Both the position numbers and the translations under genes were made by a program. Below, in pieces: positions 1 through 14,777 of a stretch of 64,000 bases of DNA. Each line of letters begins with the position of its first letter. Position 1 is the stretch's first letter. Origin of the DNA: Cinclus cinclus (Eukaryota > Chordata > Aves > Passeriformes > Cinclidae); assembly GCF_963662255.1 (NCBI RefSeq), contig NC_085046.1, forward strand, positions 48,375,797-48,439,796, in the 5' to 3' direction. The notes beneath the pieces were generated by a model. The model saw nothing but the letters and a program-made list of their open reading frames with translations, searched no databases and had not been told where the DNA came from.

Positions 1-3000
1 GAGAAAAACACAACCCGGGGTGCTCTCAGAATCAACATCTGGCAAACAAAATGAATAGCTGACAAAAAGGATTTTACAGAAGGATGCCATGAGGAGAGCC
101 ACAGAGTAGCAAGAGCTGGAGAGAGCCACTGCTGCAGACAGGATTCAAAGAAGTTGTGAAGATTTCGGGCACTCTTATGTAGGTGCTCTGATGGTTCAAC
201 CATGTTTTCTTGTTATGTACACTTTTCTTCAATGAAACTGACTGCTCAGTCCAGCATCACATTGGCCTCTATTTTGAAGGCACACTGTGACACAGTATGG
301 TATCCTTTTATGCTATGCTAGTTTTTGAATATCTACTGTATCTCCCTACTGTGTGTTTTTTTGGTTTTAGGCTGAAGGCTCTCCTTGGGTTCTGCACTAC
401 TACCTTAATAGAACTATGCAAGCATTACTGTCTCTGCTTTACACCTTGAGGGACAAAACTCTTAGCTGCAGTACAAATGCCTGTTTTGATCATGGAGGAA
501 CAGGAACATATTCTGAGAGTTAACTGACAGAACTTGGAAGCAAATATCACTGTAAAAAGGTTTATCACCCAGCTTAGTGAAAAAAGCAGAATTCCAGCCC
601 ATCAGTCTAAATTAGTGGATTAAATTCTATCGGAACAACATATTTCAAGAATGAGAGCCCGAAATTACACCCTTCAAATATGTTTCATGTATTTAGGGGC
701 TGATGGATGCTAAAACATGGTTTCAAAAAGCTAGAAAGGAAATTTAAATATACGCAATTGTTAAAGTAAAGTGCAGTTATATTATCACAACTTAATACTT
801 AAAACCACTCAAGATGGCTTTGCAAGCATTTGATGGTAAATGCCTCATTAACAGATTGCTGCTTTTATCATATGAGTCACTAAGCACTTCTGTTATGATG
901 GTAAAATCACATTAAAAGCTATGTAAGAAAAATCAATCCTGTACAAGACGGTTCTTCATGGCGCTGTCTTCTCTGTAGCACAGGGGAAAAAATCTGCAAA
1001 AACCAAATGCTGTATTTTCCCCAGTATAAGACCATATATTCTTTATTTTTTTTTTTTAGAACAGCAGCCAGCCTCTAAACATATTCAGCAATTACTAAAT
1101 CAGGGATGTGGAAAATCTCAAGTTATTTTCACAAGCATTCTTCCCCTCTAATTGGGGTTGCAAATAAATCTGGCCGGACTGAAAAAAAAAAAAAGGCAGA
1201 AATGCTTCATGGAAGCATTTTTCCTTCAGTGACTATGAGGTTTTATTATGTCACCTTTATACATCCATCAAGATGCTACAGGAATCTTTTTCATTCCAAA
1301 TTATGCTGTGTGTGGACCAAGCAGGGGGCCAGATCCTGAGGCATTTCAGAGATACAATACTTAAAAACTCATTGCACAACTCATGATCCTCACAAGCTTT
1401 CCTAAAACTTACTTCCAGAAAATCATCCTCTTTTAAGATATGGATGCAAAAACAATACTTCTAGGCTCCCTGAGCATCTGCTTGAGTACAAGCTTCAATA
1501 TTTTGTCCACTATCCTTGGGCCAGAACACAGGCTTTGAACACAGAAGAAGCCTACAAGCCAAGGACATGTACATGTAAGTACCAGCTCTTCTGATAGATG
1601 GGGCAGAAGCATGACATCCTCTCTCAGGCATGAACCCTTTTAAGAGCTTCAAAATGCTCTGCTATCCTCCTGTGTTCAAACTAAGATTATTTCTTTACTG
1701 AGAGGCCTGCTTCTGCTGCTCCCTCCCCAGCTGGATTTAATTCTTGATATTCAGGGCATCTATTGAGACTGAACATCATGCACAGTGCCAATTTATTTCC
1801 AGCTAATAGAGGCTCAAAATTGTAGCATAGTTTATTATGGAATTCATTAATATCTGATTTTAAGGATGTGGCATATTCTGTAAGTGGCTGAAAATTACCG
1901 TGTTGCATAACTGCTGTGATCTATTTAAAATTACACTTTCCTATTTCATAAATTCAAAAATTAATATGTAAGAGAGAGAGAAAAAGGAAGCAAATTCAAG
2001 ATTTGAAGACTACTGAAGATTTGAAAATGGTTCACCAAAACCCAGCAGGATAACAAAGAAACTATCAGTCCTCTTGAAATGCCTCACATATACACATTAA
2101 GACCATAACAAATTCCTGTTCGTGTTCTAACTTACGCATCACACCACAAATATTTTTGCCATCTCTAGCAGGAAGACTCATGGATCAGAAGACATACTCT
2201 GAACAATCACTGGCCTGAAGAAGAGGGCCTGTTTTTAATAAACTGTCAGAGACAGCCTCACAAGGCTGCTCTGGAAGCAGCGAGCTGAAACAATGGACAA
2301 AGACTTCTTGAAACTCATAATACTTTTAACATTTCTCTAAGTCCTATTTCCTGTGTTAAAAATGAAGCAGGCTACAGAATAGCAAAAGGCAATTACATAA
2401 ACAATCTAAACCATCTCTAAAATTTACTTGCTCAAATTTAAACACCTTATTTCTGAAATGCTTAGATATAAAACCATTACTTCACCTACTACTCATGCAC
2501 TGTTACCTCTGAGGAAAGCACAGGGGCATTCTCAGATTTCCAGATGTCTCACCAGTGATATGAGAGTGACCAAACAGCATCTCAATTAATGAGCACTTTC
2601 TTACTAAAGCTTGAATGAGCACAAAGATTAATTACTCATACAAGACAGACCTTTCTTCAACCAAATTACCTACCTGCTACTCCACAGCACTCTCTTCCTG
2701 GGCAACCTTCCATCTACCCACACAAAGCAAGTGACAGTAACCTTCTAGATTTAATTAAACTTATACTATTAAGTGGTGTGGATTAAAAAGAAAAAAAGAA
2801 TAGAAGAAGAAACACCATGGATATCTTTTGATTAACACTTAACTAGTATTTCACCACAGTATAGAACAGCTGTAAAAAGCACATGTCCACCTTCATGATA
2901 AACAATTTAGTTTTAATAAATTACATTACATGAAAATTTAATATGGGAGCTATTAGAACTGGTTCATTAACCCTAACATCTCATTTACAAAATAAGTAAT

Positions 3001-6000
3001 TTCTTAAGGGTCCAGTATACAGCTTGCACTGAAGAAAGAATGAAGCCAGTATTTAAGGGTCAAATTCAACTCAACTTCAAGTATACTATGTATCTATGTT
3101 TTTTCATCTGTATCTTTCATGCAAAAGAGAAATATGACTAAAATGAAGAATGCTTGCTGAAAATAAAAGGTTGTCCCAATTCAATGATCATTAATAAAGT
3201 AAACATTAATTTTTTCTAATCATGTTAATAATTCAATCCTTGACTGAAGTAAACAACTGTTTCTGTATGAAAAAACCCTAAAATCTATGAAAACCAATGT
3301 AATCTGTTATTTAAAAGCTACATGTTACAATGTAGCTACAAAACCTCAAAGTTTCTCATATACATTACTCTTTTACTGATATTCTTCCTAAATTATATGT
3401 AGCATAACATATTAGTTTATCTTAAACAAAAAGTGTCAGCCAATTACAGTGCTATTTCTCAGCTACACAGTTTCTTCATTTTAGTTGCATATATCTACTA
3501 TGTACCCTTTTATTTCTCTACAGATTTGTAGCAGAGAATGTCATAATACCAATTGAGCAACAGCAATTGTAAACCAGAGGGGACATCTGGGTATCTCTAG
3601 TTCCTGTTTATTTCTTAGTAGCCAAGGAGTTAACTTTTCTGTAGAGAAGATGGAAAAGTGGTAACTACAAAAGGAAACAGAGGTCTCTGTCTCCACAGTC
3701 CCTTGAAGAAAAAAATACAATGCCCAACTCCAATGAAAATAATAAAACAAGAAATAAGGATGTTCATGTATGTTTTCATGTGTCATGTGGCTCATAAAAG
3801 AAACTGTGCTCTCATTAGATCATTCCTCTCAGTACATATATGATAATTAAGAATAGCATAAGATGCTTAAATGCAGGGAATAACACCATGAAGCAAACCA
3901 TTTGCAAGATAACTATTCTGGTTTATAACAGGGAGTGTAACAAATCTTTTCTTCAAATGCTCTGGCAAACATCAAATTGCTTTGACTGAGATTTTACAAA
4001 AAAAGTATTTGCATTCAGGTGTATTTGACACTACTCCTGTATCGCTAAAATTTCCCATCCAAACAATGGCTTAAAGAAAATAATTTAAATTGAATACCTT
4101 ATTCAGTCAAGGCGAAAGGCATAATTTTCTGCATGCTCTAAAGGCTGTAACACTTGGTGTCTCAAGGAAATCTTCTCAGCACTTCAGCTTTGTGTAAAAG
4201 AAATTCTAGAATCTACTCTTCATTGAAATTTCCACGTTCAGTTAAATGGCATTCACTGAACATGGATTTTAAGAATCCATTTTAAGAATGCCTGTAGGAT
4301 CCTGTACAAAAGTTCAGACTCTGAAGATGGTGAAATTGTCACAGCACACCTCTACTAATATAGATATTACCTACAGCAAGATCACTCAGTCAATACACAA
4401 TAGAAACCCAATGAGAAATTTTCTTCTTTGCTTTTGATTCAAATCACTCTTACACAGAGAAGTCAGAATAACACAAATTGTATGCCAAACTACAAAAGCT
4501 TATTCAAAGTACAACTTTAACTGTATCAGCAGAAGGAGACAATGTTTATTTCTACATTATAAGGAACCCCTGTAATGCATCTAACAGCTTAATATTGCCT
4601 CAAGTTTTTGAAGCATCTCAAAGGCAACAAAACACCTTCCAACTGAGGCAGCATAATATTAACAGAGTAGGAAAAAAACCACACATCACAAGGATCATAA
4701 CTCAAAATACTCCTGGAAAAATAAAATAGTCAGAACCGAGGATGTGAGAATTGGTATAAAGTTCCTAATAGCCATGTTACACCCTCAGAATATATGAAAA
4801 TGTCTAAACACAGCATTATATATCATAAGCATCCTACCTCCTTGGTTTTGATGAGCCCTGCCACTCACATTTATATAACAAAAGTACATAAATGTATGTG
4901 TGGGCTGTGGTATATACATGCTTGTGACATGGCTGATGATCTCAACCAAATGAAAACCCTTTCAATTTGCCAAGCACACCAAACTACTACTTTTCTCCAC
5001 CTAGCTACAGATAACAAAATCTATGAATCTGATTGACCTGATACATCTAATAATATGAACAGTTCCACAAAAAACCCTGAAGTACTTCCAGTTGTTTGAT
5101 AGGAATTATGAGGAATATGTAGAACATAAGGTGGCATGTACACATTTTTTGTGTGGGCTCCAAAAAGGGATGCCCTCTCTAACATATTACCTCAACTCCA
5201 AACCTCTCTTTATATTGTATTTCACTGTCTTAAGCTCCCCACACATTTCTCTGTATCTTTAGATACATGACAGGCAGACACAGATGACAGACAAATATAC
5301 ATTAGAATGGTGACACAAGAGCAGTTTCATGAGTAAGGCAGACTTCCTATTTTAAGGAGTATTTGAGTTCTTTGACTATAGAAACAAAATAACAACAAAA
5401 TCCTCCTTCATTTTCTAATCAATTTTTATCATGTATACTGCTGAGAATAGGATTTCAAAAGCTGGATGATTTATTATGCAGGACTTTGTAAGGCCTCATA
5501 ATTTCAAAAATCCTATGAGAAGAAAATTTGTTTTTAAAATCCACTATTCTCTAATGAGTGCTAGAATACAGAGACTTAACTTTATTAAGGTCAACAAACA
5601 CTTATGTGGTTGAGGTCCTCGCTGTCTTTTGAAATTTCATTTCTTAAAAAAAAGCTTGAAAATAGCAGGCCTCATTCACATTCCAACAAAATTTTTAAAA
5701 AAATGGCATCTTATAGAGTAAGCTCTTCAGTCTGAAAAACTGCCATTATTGTCTGACTGCATTTTTACTAGAGACTTCACTGACAGTTTATGAAAGCTGC
5801 AGGATTGCACTCCCAGAGATTCAGATCCAAACAAAATTTTTACCACCTTTTTTCCCTTCTATGTAAAGGAGCATGGATGAAAAAGAAGTTGCAGGCCTCC
5901 TTCCAGCTACAACTTCTTCAATAAACACGTTCTCATATTCCAAACATCCATAAAGTAGGCACTTTACAGGCATTGGTACATAAAAATGGATCCACGTTGC

Positions 6001-6232
6001 CCTAAGACAACCAACTGAAGAAAGCACAGAAATGCCCCGATCTGCTCCATTCATACACTCATCCCCTGATTGACACACACTAGTCCTTTCCAAGGCACCC
6101 ATAAGGAGCACTGATACCAGAGTTTTCCAACCAGTCCTTTCATCTCAAAACCATTAACTCTTTTGACACATGTACCTCTAAACACTTGCAGGCAGAGAGC
6201 ACAGGAGGTCTCTGCTGAGCAGGATAAACACA

Positions 6233-6308
6233 CCTCACTGCCTGGAGCCAGGGAAGAACTCATCACCTGCAGGCAGGGAAGAACTCATTGCCTGCAAGCC
6301 AGAGCAGA
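6233..6308. repeat. Diverged tandem repeat, about 25 bp x 3
   Basis: Three adjacent units share the pattern ACTCAYNNCCTG, then GCMRGSMAGA, with spacings of about 24, 25 and 26 bp. The middle unit is the clearest, and the flanking units differ by several substitutions. It lies about 250 bp upstream of the LTR at 6561. No function is implied. Confidence 0.6.
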
Positions 6309-6560
6309 GAAGTGACATGAACTTTCACTCAACCAAATAAACACAAGGTGCTTATTCAAGCCCACAAGGCAGCACTGCAGATTCATATGCTCCTCTCAAA
6401 GAGGCACATGTACACACAGAAGTCACAGCCACTGCAGAGTTTATTAATTCCTGAATATGCAAGAATATTCTTCTCTCTCCACAGTAGTAGCTAAAGTAGT
6501 TTGGAAACAACATACCATAAAGAGATAACTTATTGACAAAATGCAAATCTTCAGAACATC

Positions 6561-7217
6561 TGTCTGTGGGGCCTCTCTGTCTAGGGGTGACTTTATGATC
6601 CTTCTATATCCAATCGTCTGTTCCCTTGGTGTTGAATACTGAGTTCTGCAGCTTTAAGACTGGTTCCAGGAGCGAAGGGGTAGAAAAGAGGTGCAGAGTT
6701 TGTTATCAGAGACTGCACTTACTCCCCCAGATCCTTCACACAGGCTGTGTTGTCTGCATTGGACAGCAGGAGAGAGCTCTCCTTTGCGTTTGTTTTTTTC
6801 TGCCTAGCTGAGGCAAAGTTCCCTGGACTGTGGATTTTCTTTCCTTTCTCTTGGAACTGTTCAAACCTGCTCTAGACTAAAAACTGGGAGTTCACACCTG
6901 TGTCCCACCAGGCCTGGGCTGGGCTGTGGCATTTCCCAGTGCCGGAGGGACTGAGAACAGACTGAGTGAGCTGGGCTGCAACGAACAGAAGAGACTGCTG
7001 AATTTGTCATCTCTTCAGAGCGGCGAGAGGTTTTTCTGTTTAGTATTGCTTGCTTTTGTGCTGAGAAGTGCTTTGCCTCTTAAACAGACAGTTTTTTTCC
7101 ACTTCTCTCTGAGGAAATATTATTCCGTGAACCAGCTGGGGGAGGGACTGCTTGAATCTGCTTCCTAGAGGGACCCCATTCAGAAGTTTCCTCCCAAATT
7201 TGCCCTAAACCAAGATA
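6561..7217 (+). mobile_element. Solo LTR of an avian endogenous retrovirus (ERV-type)
   Basis: This roughly 660-bp block is richer in GC than its surroundings and reads like an avian ERV long terminal repeat known to me. The 3' end is the diagnostic part (GTTTCCTCCCAAATTTG, then CCCTAAACCAAGATA); in that family the end is normally ACCAGGACA. The same end occurs again at 55882-55914 in this window. No gag, pol or env coding sequence flanks it, so it is most likely a solo LTR. The 5' boundary is uncertain (TG at 6561 or 6565), and I could not confirm a target-site duplication. The ORFs inside it (6626-6811 and 6926-7168) are chance frames in LTR sequence. Confidence 0.65.
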
Positions 7218-8705
7218 TCCTCCATAAATTCACATAAAGCTATCAATGTTTAGGCTTACAGCACAACATAACCACATTGAACAGCGTTTCAGATGCTCTT
7301 CAGATTCCCTGGTATTCTGGATACTGTCCAAGTAGTAATTAATAGAGTCAACACATTCCCAGTATTTATTGTTGATTTGAAACTGCACAAAACTGTCTCC
7401 TCTGAGAGCAGTGAAATGCAGAACATACAACATCACATTGGAGGCTTTCAGATGTAGAGCTTACACAATATTTGCTGAGTATAATAAAATCTCATCAGAC
7501 CTTATTCATGCTAGATAATAAACTATTTTCTGTCAGAGCTAGGGACAATTTAAAAAAAACATGCCATCTCCTCCAGTTATGAAAAGAAGCAGCTATTTCA
7601 CAAAAGCTTTATTTTGTGGAAATGTCAAAATAATTTAAATAATACACTGTGAAAACCACAAGACAATACAAGCTTCATATAATCCAGTTACCTACCACAT
7701 CACTGACGAGGGAAGAAATCTGCATCTTGCGGCTTATGTGGTGCTTACAAAACAGCTGTACTTACAGTCAACAGAGGGGCAAAGGCCTGCATTTATTTCT
7801 GGAATATCTAGACAGGAATGTTGTCAGCACCCATTTTTAATGGACTCATCTCCAGTCTGCAAGACCACAGCTGGAATCGCCATTTGATCTGTTATATCCC
7901 TACAACATTCTGCCTGCTGAACTTGCAAGAAGGGCAGTTGACACCTAGGAAATGGCCTTGCTCACTCCCACCATGCATGAAGCCACAGTTTCACCAGAGT
8001 ACTCAGATAAAGTTCTGACTGTTGAAGAAGGCTTCAGTGTCACCTCCAGAAGCACCACATAAGCATTTCCAACAGTGCTTCCGGTGCTACCCATCTCTGA
8101 GATAAAAGCCACACAAGGAGCAAGACATTTACAGATACTATTGTGTTAGTATTACTCTATTATCAAGTCAACCAGGAGAATGGAATGCTATGAGAAAAGA
8201 TCTGTAGCAGTTGGTGCACTACACAAGTGATGTGTAGTAGATGTGAAAGGAAAAGGGAGGACTCTAAAAGAGAGAGGAATGTTTAAAGAGCATTCAGATA
8301 TGATTGACTGTGTTTCATTTAAGAGGGGACTCATTTTCAGCACAAAACTGAACACCAGATTGCTGCATACCAAGCTTTTTCTTACTCAAAACCAAAGACA
8401 GCCCTTGCAAGGAGCAGGTATTATCAGACCCTGAGGCTAAGCCTTTGCAGCCTGAGTGTTTTATTAAACTACTGTAATTTCCTTGACTTCTGAAAATCAA
8501 ACTGTTAGCGTATGCTTTACAGAAACCTTTAAAAACATTAATGACGAAGTGCTGTTTCACAGATGTCCAAGTATCTCAGGGACAGCCCAGGAAAAAGATC
8601 TAAAATAAATTGCCCATTATCTTAAAATTACCATGTTCACATGAAATACTTTTAGGGCTCAGTGAAATAGCAAATACCAATGTATAGTGATCTTGCAAAA
8701 TTAGG

Positions 8706-8800
8706 TAGTCACAGAATAAGTTGAGTTGGAAGGGACTCATGGGGATCGCTGAGTCCAACTCCCAGTCCTGCACAGCACCATTACCAAGTCCTTCCACCCT
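8706..8800 (-). mobile_element. CR1 LINE 3'-end fragment (antisense to the window)
   Basis: The stretch contains GTTGAGTTGGAAGGGACTC and GAGTCCAACTCCCAGTCCTG, the reverse complement of the well-known CR1 3' end. CR1 elements are typically 5'-truncated, and this copy retains only about 95 bp. Its presence supports an avian (or at least sauropsid) genome. The right-hand boundary is approximate. Confidence 0.8.
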
Positions 8801-9807
8801 TCTACAGGATAAACTAAAAACATTTTAAAAATGCTCTCTGCAAATGGATATAAATAAATCACCTAGCTACTGTATATATAAATGAAATAAATGTTTAGAT
8901 TTCTCCTAGTAATTGAATACAGGAAGTACACAATTTTCAAATGGGGCTTTCCTGTTCCAATATCAGATACCAAAACTTGATTATCCTGTTGTAATTACTT
9001 CCTCTTCATTATGTAGTTTATAGGTAGAGAGGAAGACGGAGAGGAAGGCTATGTTTAATACACTTGGCAGGAAAAGTGATGGTGATCAGGCATGACTAGG
9101 CATTACTGCAGCTCATATCAAGTTTTGGTTAGCTTTACACAGTTTTAGCTTATACAGCTTTAACCCATTCATGGAGAAGCACAGAACTTACACCAGAACA
9201 GGTTTAACCTACCACGAATTTTGCAGTGCATTTGAATCATCAGAAGGAATTTGTATTTTGCAGAAACACTGTAGTGAAACAGCGAGATTTGAAGGGAAAA
9301 TGAAGTGGAACCAAGATGGGAAGAGAAGAACAGGGAATGAATAGTGGCAGGTGGTGGAGGGAAACCAAATCCTAAGTAATCAGGCTGGGCAGAAAATTAC
9401 TCTTGAAGCAGAGCCAAAACAAGGGAAGAGGCAATCTTCTAAGTATGTTTGGGCTATTTAGGATGTAGCTGTATGGTATCAGGTGACTTTTAAAGCAATG
9501 AGCTCACTTCTGTAGCAAAGTGGTGGCACTAAGAAATCAGGAAAAGCAACATTCCAAGATATGGTGCTTTCTTGCAAGAGACAATTAGGTTGATTTCTCC
9601 TCATGTGTCTTTACAGCCTTAGACAACCTCACCATGAGAACCCTGTCCTCCCTTCCCAACCTAGAAAACAATAAACAGCACTCACTGTTGCTACAAAAAC
9701 ACATGAAAATTTATATATATATATAAATTACACCATGCAGTCATGGTACAGACCAGCTCCTGTCTTGAGAAAAAGAACAATGAAAAACACAACAGTGTTG
9801 TTACTTA

Positions 9808-10783
<976 letters not shown>

Positions 10784-10843
10784 TTGTTGTCACTAATAAA
10801 ATCAATAATTTCCTGTTCCATTTTCAGGAGTATCATTCTGTCC
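10784..10843 (-). CDS. ARPP21: ARPP21 coding exon: start of the R3H domain (DRMILLKMEQEIIDFI)
   Basis: This 60-bp exon runs from the acceptor TTTTTGATAG to the donor ACAACAA|GTAAGT. It completes Arg171 and encodes DRMILLKMEQEIIDFISDN (172-190), plus the first two bases of residue 191. This is the first helix of the R3H fold. The length is a multiple of three and both junctions are phase 2, so skipping would keep the frame but remove the first helix. The next exon starts with T, completing Asn191. Bird and mammalian sequences differ very little here. Confidence 0.93.
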
Positions 10844-11609
10844 CTATCAAAAAGAAACACAAGAATTTGCACCATCAACTATGGAAAGACATTTTAGAGA
10901 AGAAAATATTCATATAACAATGTTTGCAAGGCTATTTTGCAAGCATTGCCAGTCATCTTGATTAAAAACAAAAACATGCTTTTTTCACCCTGGATCATCT
11001 GCAAAAGACTAAAGCCTGCTTTTCTGAATTTTCACTGACATACAGATTCCACTCTTCTATGAGCTCAACTACGGTCTGAGAGCACCCCCAGTCACAAGAG
11101 GCTGCTATCAATGAATTGCATAGAAAGACTCTCCTTGCTATGGATAGCTTTGGTCTTTTTTCACCCTTTTTTTTGGATGGAAAATGATATTTCCACCAAT
11201 GCTAGATCTTCCACAAGAAGAGCTGCTACCCACAGAAATTTTCAACATTTTTCCTGAGACATACTTTCCACAAAGTATTGATTTGCTGCAAGAAAGATGC
11301 AATGCAACTTACCTAGTTAGACAGCACAATGGAGAACACCACCTTTGAACTGTGGTTTCCAGGAGGCAATGCCACAGTATTACTCAGGCAAAATGCCCTG
11401 GTTTTCACTGGAAGGTCTCAAATGTTCCTTTACCCTCTCCTCCCTTGTCTAAAACATTCAAAAGTTTCCCTGGAATATTTCCACACATTTCTAAGCTGGA
11501 CAGAGTACCATCATTCCTTAGTTTTTTTGAGCTTTCTCATTTTGCACAGATAAAGCAATTGAAGGACCTTCCATTATCTGTACAAGGGGTTATGCAAGCT
11601 GTTAGGAAC

Positions 11610-11642
11610 GCAATTATTCCCAGTTCTCCTGGGAATAATTGC
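11610..11642. repeat. Inverted repeat: 14-bp perfect stem, 5-nt loop
   Basis: The arms GCAATTATTCCCAG (11610-11623) and CTGGGAATAATTGC (11629-11642) are perfect reverse complements around the loop TTCTC. It lies inside the intron upstream of the first R3H exon, so it would form a hairpin in the ARPP21 pre-mRNA. Confidence 0.9.
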
Positions 11643-11861
11643 AGAATTGCACCATACCTATTTAACACATCCAACTGAAATGAACATTGAAAATCACAGT
11701 GTATAAAAATGTTACAGATCTTTCCTTGGATGTTTAGAGGCAAATTTAATGATGAGATGGGCTTGTAGCTTCAAATGAAAACTATGGGAATACTGAGAGC
11801 AGAATCTGGCACTGAGCACAGGATCTTAACTGTGTGCAGCACTGCTCAAGGAAAGCTACTT

Positions 11862-11891
11862 TATATTCATATACATATGTATATGAATATA
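11862..11891. repeat. 30-bp perfect AT-rich palindrome with no spacer
   Basis: The left half TATATTCATATACAT is followed directly by its exact reverse complement. The symmetry breaks at 11861 and 11892. It lies about 220 bp from the hairpin at 11610, in the same intron. Confidence 0.9.
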
Positions 11892-12188
11892 CATCTTCAA
11901 CTGCAATAGTTATAAAGTATTATTGCAATCATCACGCAGAGCTGTATAAAAGAAGGTAAGGACAAAGACCACATGCTACTGAAATTAAAATTAAGCAATG
12001 GGTGACTGGATGGGGGAGTAGAAGTTGATGACTTTTTTATAGCATTTTTCTCAGTTAACAGCCTACTTCCTTTACATTTTCTCTCATAACCATTTCCAGA
12101 ACAAATAAAACACAGTGTACAGTTAGAAGAAGTTGAAGACTGACAACTATAATTTCAGGAATATCAGCTCTAACACAGGAAATACCTA

Positions 12189-13433
<1,245 letters not shown>

Positions 13434-13578
13434 CTTTTGATAACATTCTGATCTTGCTTTTTTCACTGTTTTTATCTTTATTTTTATCCTTCTCTTTTTC
13501 TTTCTCGGAGCCATCTTTACTAGATTTATCTTCTTCTTGCAAGCTAGGAAAACTTGAAAGCTGTAGTTGGATTGATTC
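13434..13578 (-). CDS. ARPP21: ARPP21 coding exon: charged K/D/E-rich linker
   Basis: This 145-bp exon starts after TCCTCAACAG in phase 0 and ends at AAAAG|GTGAAC in phase 1. It encodes residues 97-144: ESIQLQLSSFPSLQEEDKSS, then a low-complexity run of K, E, D, N and S (about residues 113-138), then IRMLSK. The long mammalian ARPP21 has the same layout. The run is predicted to be disordered or a single charged helix. The first base of the next codon (Asp145) is carried on this exon. The long ORF that continues upstream of 13578 into a run beginning MEAVGSILN is intron sequence. Confidence 0.93.
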
Positions 13579-14746
13579 CTGTTGAGGAAAAAAGATAGGT
13601 AAATTATGGGCCAGATTCAGTATGCTTCCCACAGCTTCCAACCTGCAGATGTTGGCATAAAACTACATCTAGCTAGACAAGTTGAAGCCAGATACATTTC
13701 TTTCCTTTTGAAACACAGCATTTTTTAGCTGGGTGAATGATGACATCTTAGAGGCCAAATTCTAGTGATAAGTATTTCTTCTTTAATATTTTGAATATTA
13801 TAAAATTTAGGCTACCTCTATTAAGGGGGCTATATTATTCCATACTTCAGTAGTTCTCCCTTAAGACTTTACAGAATAATTAAATACATTTCATATGGCC
13901 TTTCTTAATTAATTCTATAATTTAATACGACATATATTCAGTGATGATCAATGCATAGATATCTGAAAAATAAAACTTTTTTCCTTTCACTAGAAAGTCT
14001 GCAGGTTGATATGAATTGTTTTGCACACGTAAGTGCAGTATCAGATAGATGGAGTTTTCTGGCTCTAATAGAAGAGTGGCAGGAAATTTTATACTCCATT
14101 GTATACAAGAGGGCTAACTAACTTATCAGGTGACTAATATTTAAAGGCATATGCAGATGTGTCTTTTGCAAAAGGGGGGAGATATGCCCTGTGATTTTTC
14201 AAGGACAAATCCTTGAACTAAACAAGTCCTTGACGAAAACAAAAAGTTTTAGTAAGTGAACTTCTCTAAGGCACCACAAATTTTACCTTCAAAAATTTAG
14301 TGTTTCAGAGACTATGAATCCCTTTGAAACACACTTCAGCTTTAAAAAGTTAATAAATACTGTGAATTCAAGCTGGTTTGCATTTTACAATTTTCTTTAA
14401 AGAACTTGCTTTCCCTGTTCACAACATTATTTTATACTGGCTTTGTTTTAACAAAAAACAAATTGTTTTCTTTTTAAGTTACCATGGCATAATTTACATA
14501 TATCAAGATATCCTAATCTGGTCGGACAAAATTGAAGGAAGTATACTTCTGTGTTGTATTCTTTTGAAGAAAAAAATCCCAGAAAACTATATGCTTAAGT
14601 AGTGTAAAAAAAGCACATTTGAAGAAAGCTGTCACAAAACTCCCTGGTAAAGCACTTTTCTTTAATAGAAAAGACTCCTGCATGCTTGATAATTTTTTTA
14701 CATCATGTTAATGAAAACCTAATTCACCAATACTTCAGAATTCTGG

Positions 14747-14777
14747 ATTTACTAGCATTTCTTGAATGCTAGTAAAT
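14747..14777. repeat. Inverted repeat: 13-bp perfect stem, 5-nt loop
   Basis: The arms ATTTACTAGCATT (14747-14759) and AATGCTAGTAAAT (14765-14777) are perfect complements around TCTTG. A G/T mismatch and one further pair would extend the stem to 15. Confidence 0.85.

Noticed and set aside
13579..13641. In-frame extension of the charged exon upstream to an ATG at 13641
   Set aside because: The acceptor CCTCAACAG at 13579 and the known protein order place the exon start at 13578. The extension is intron sequence.
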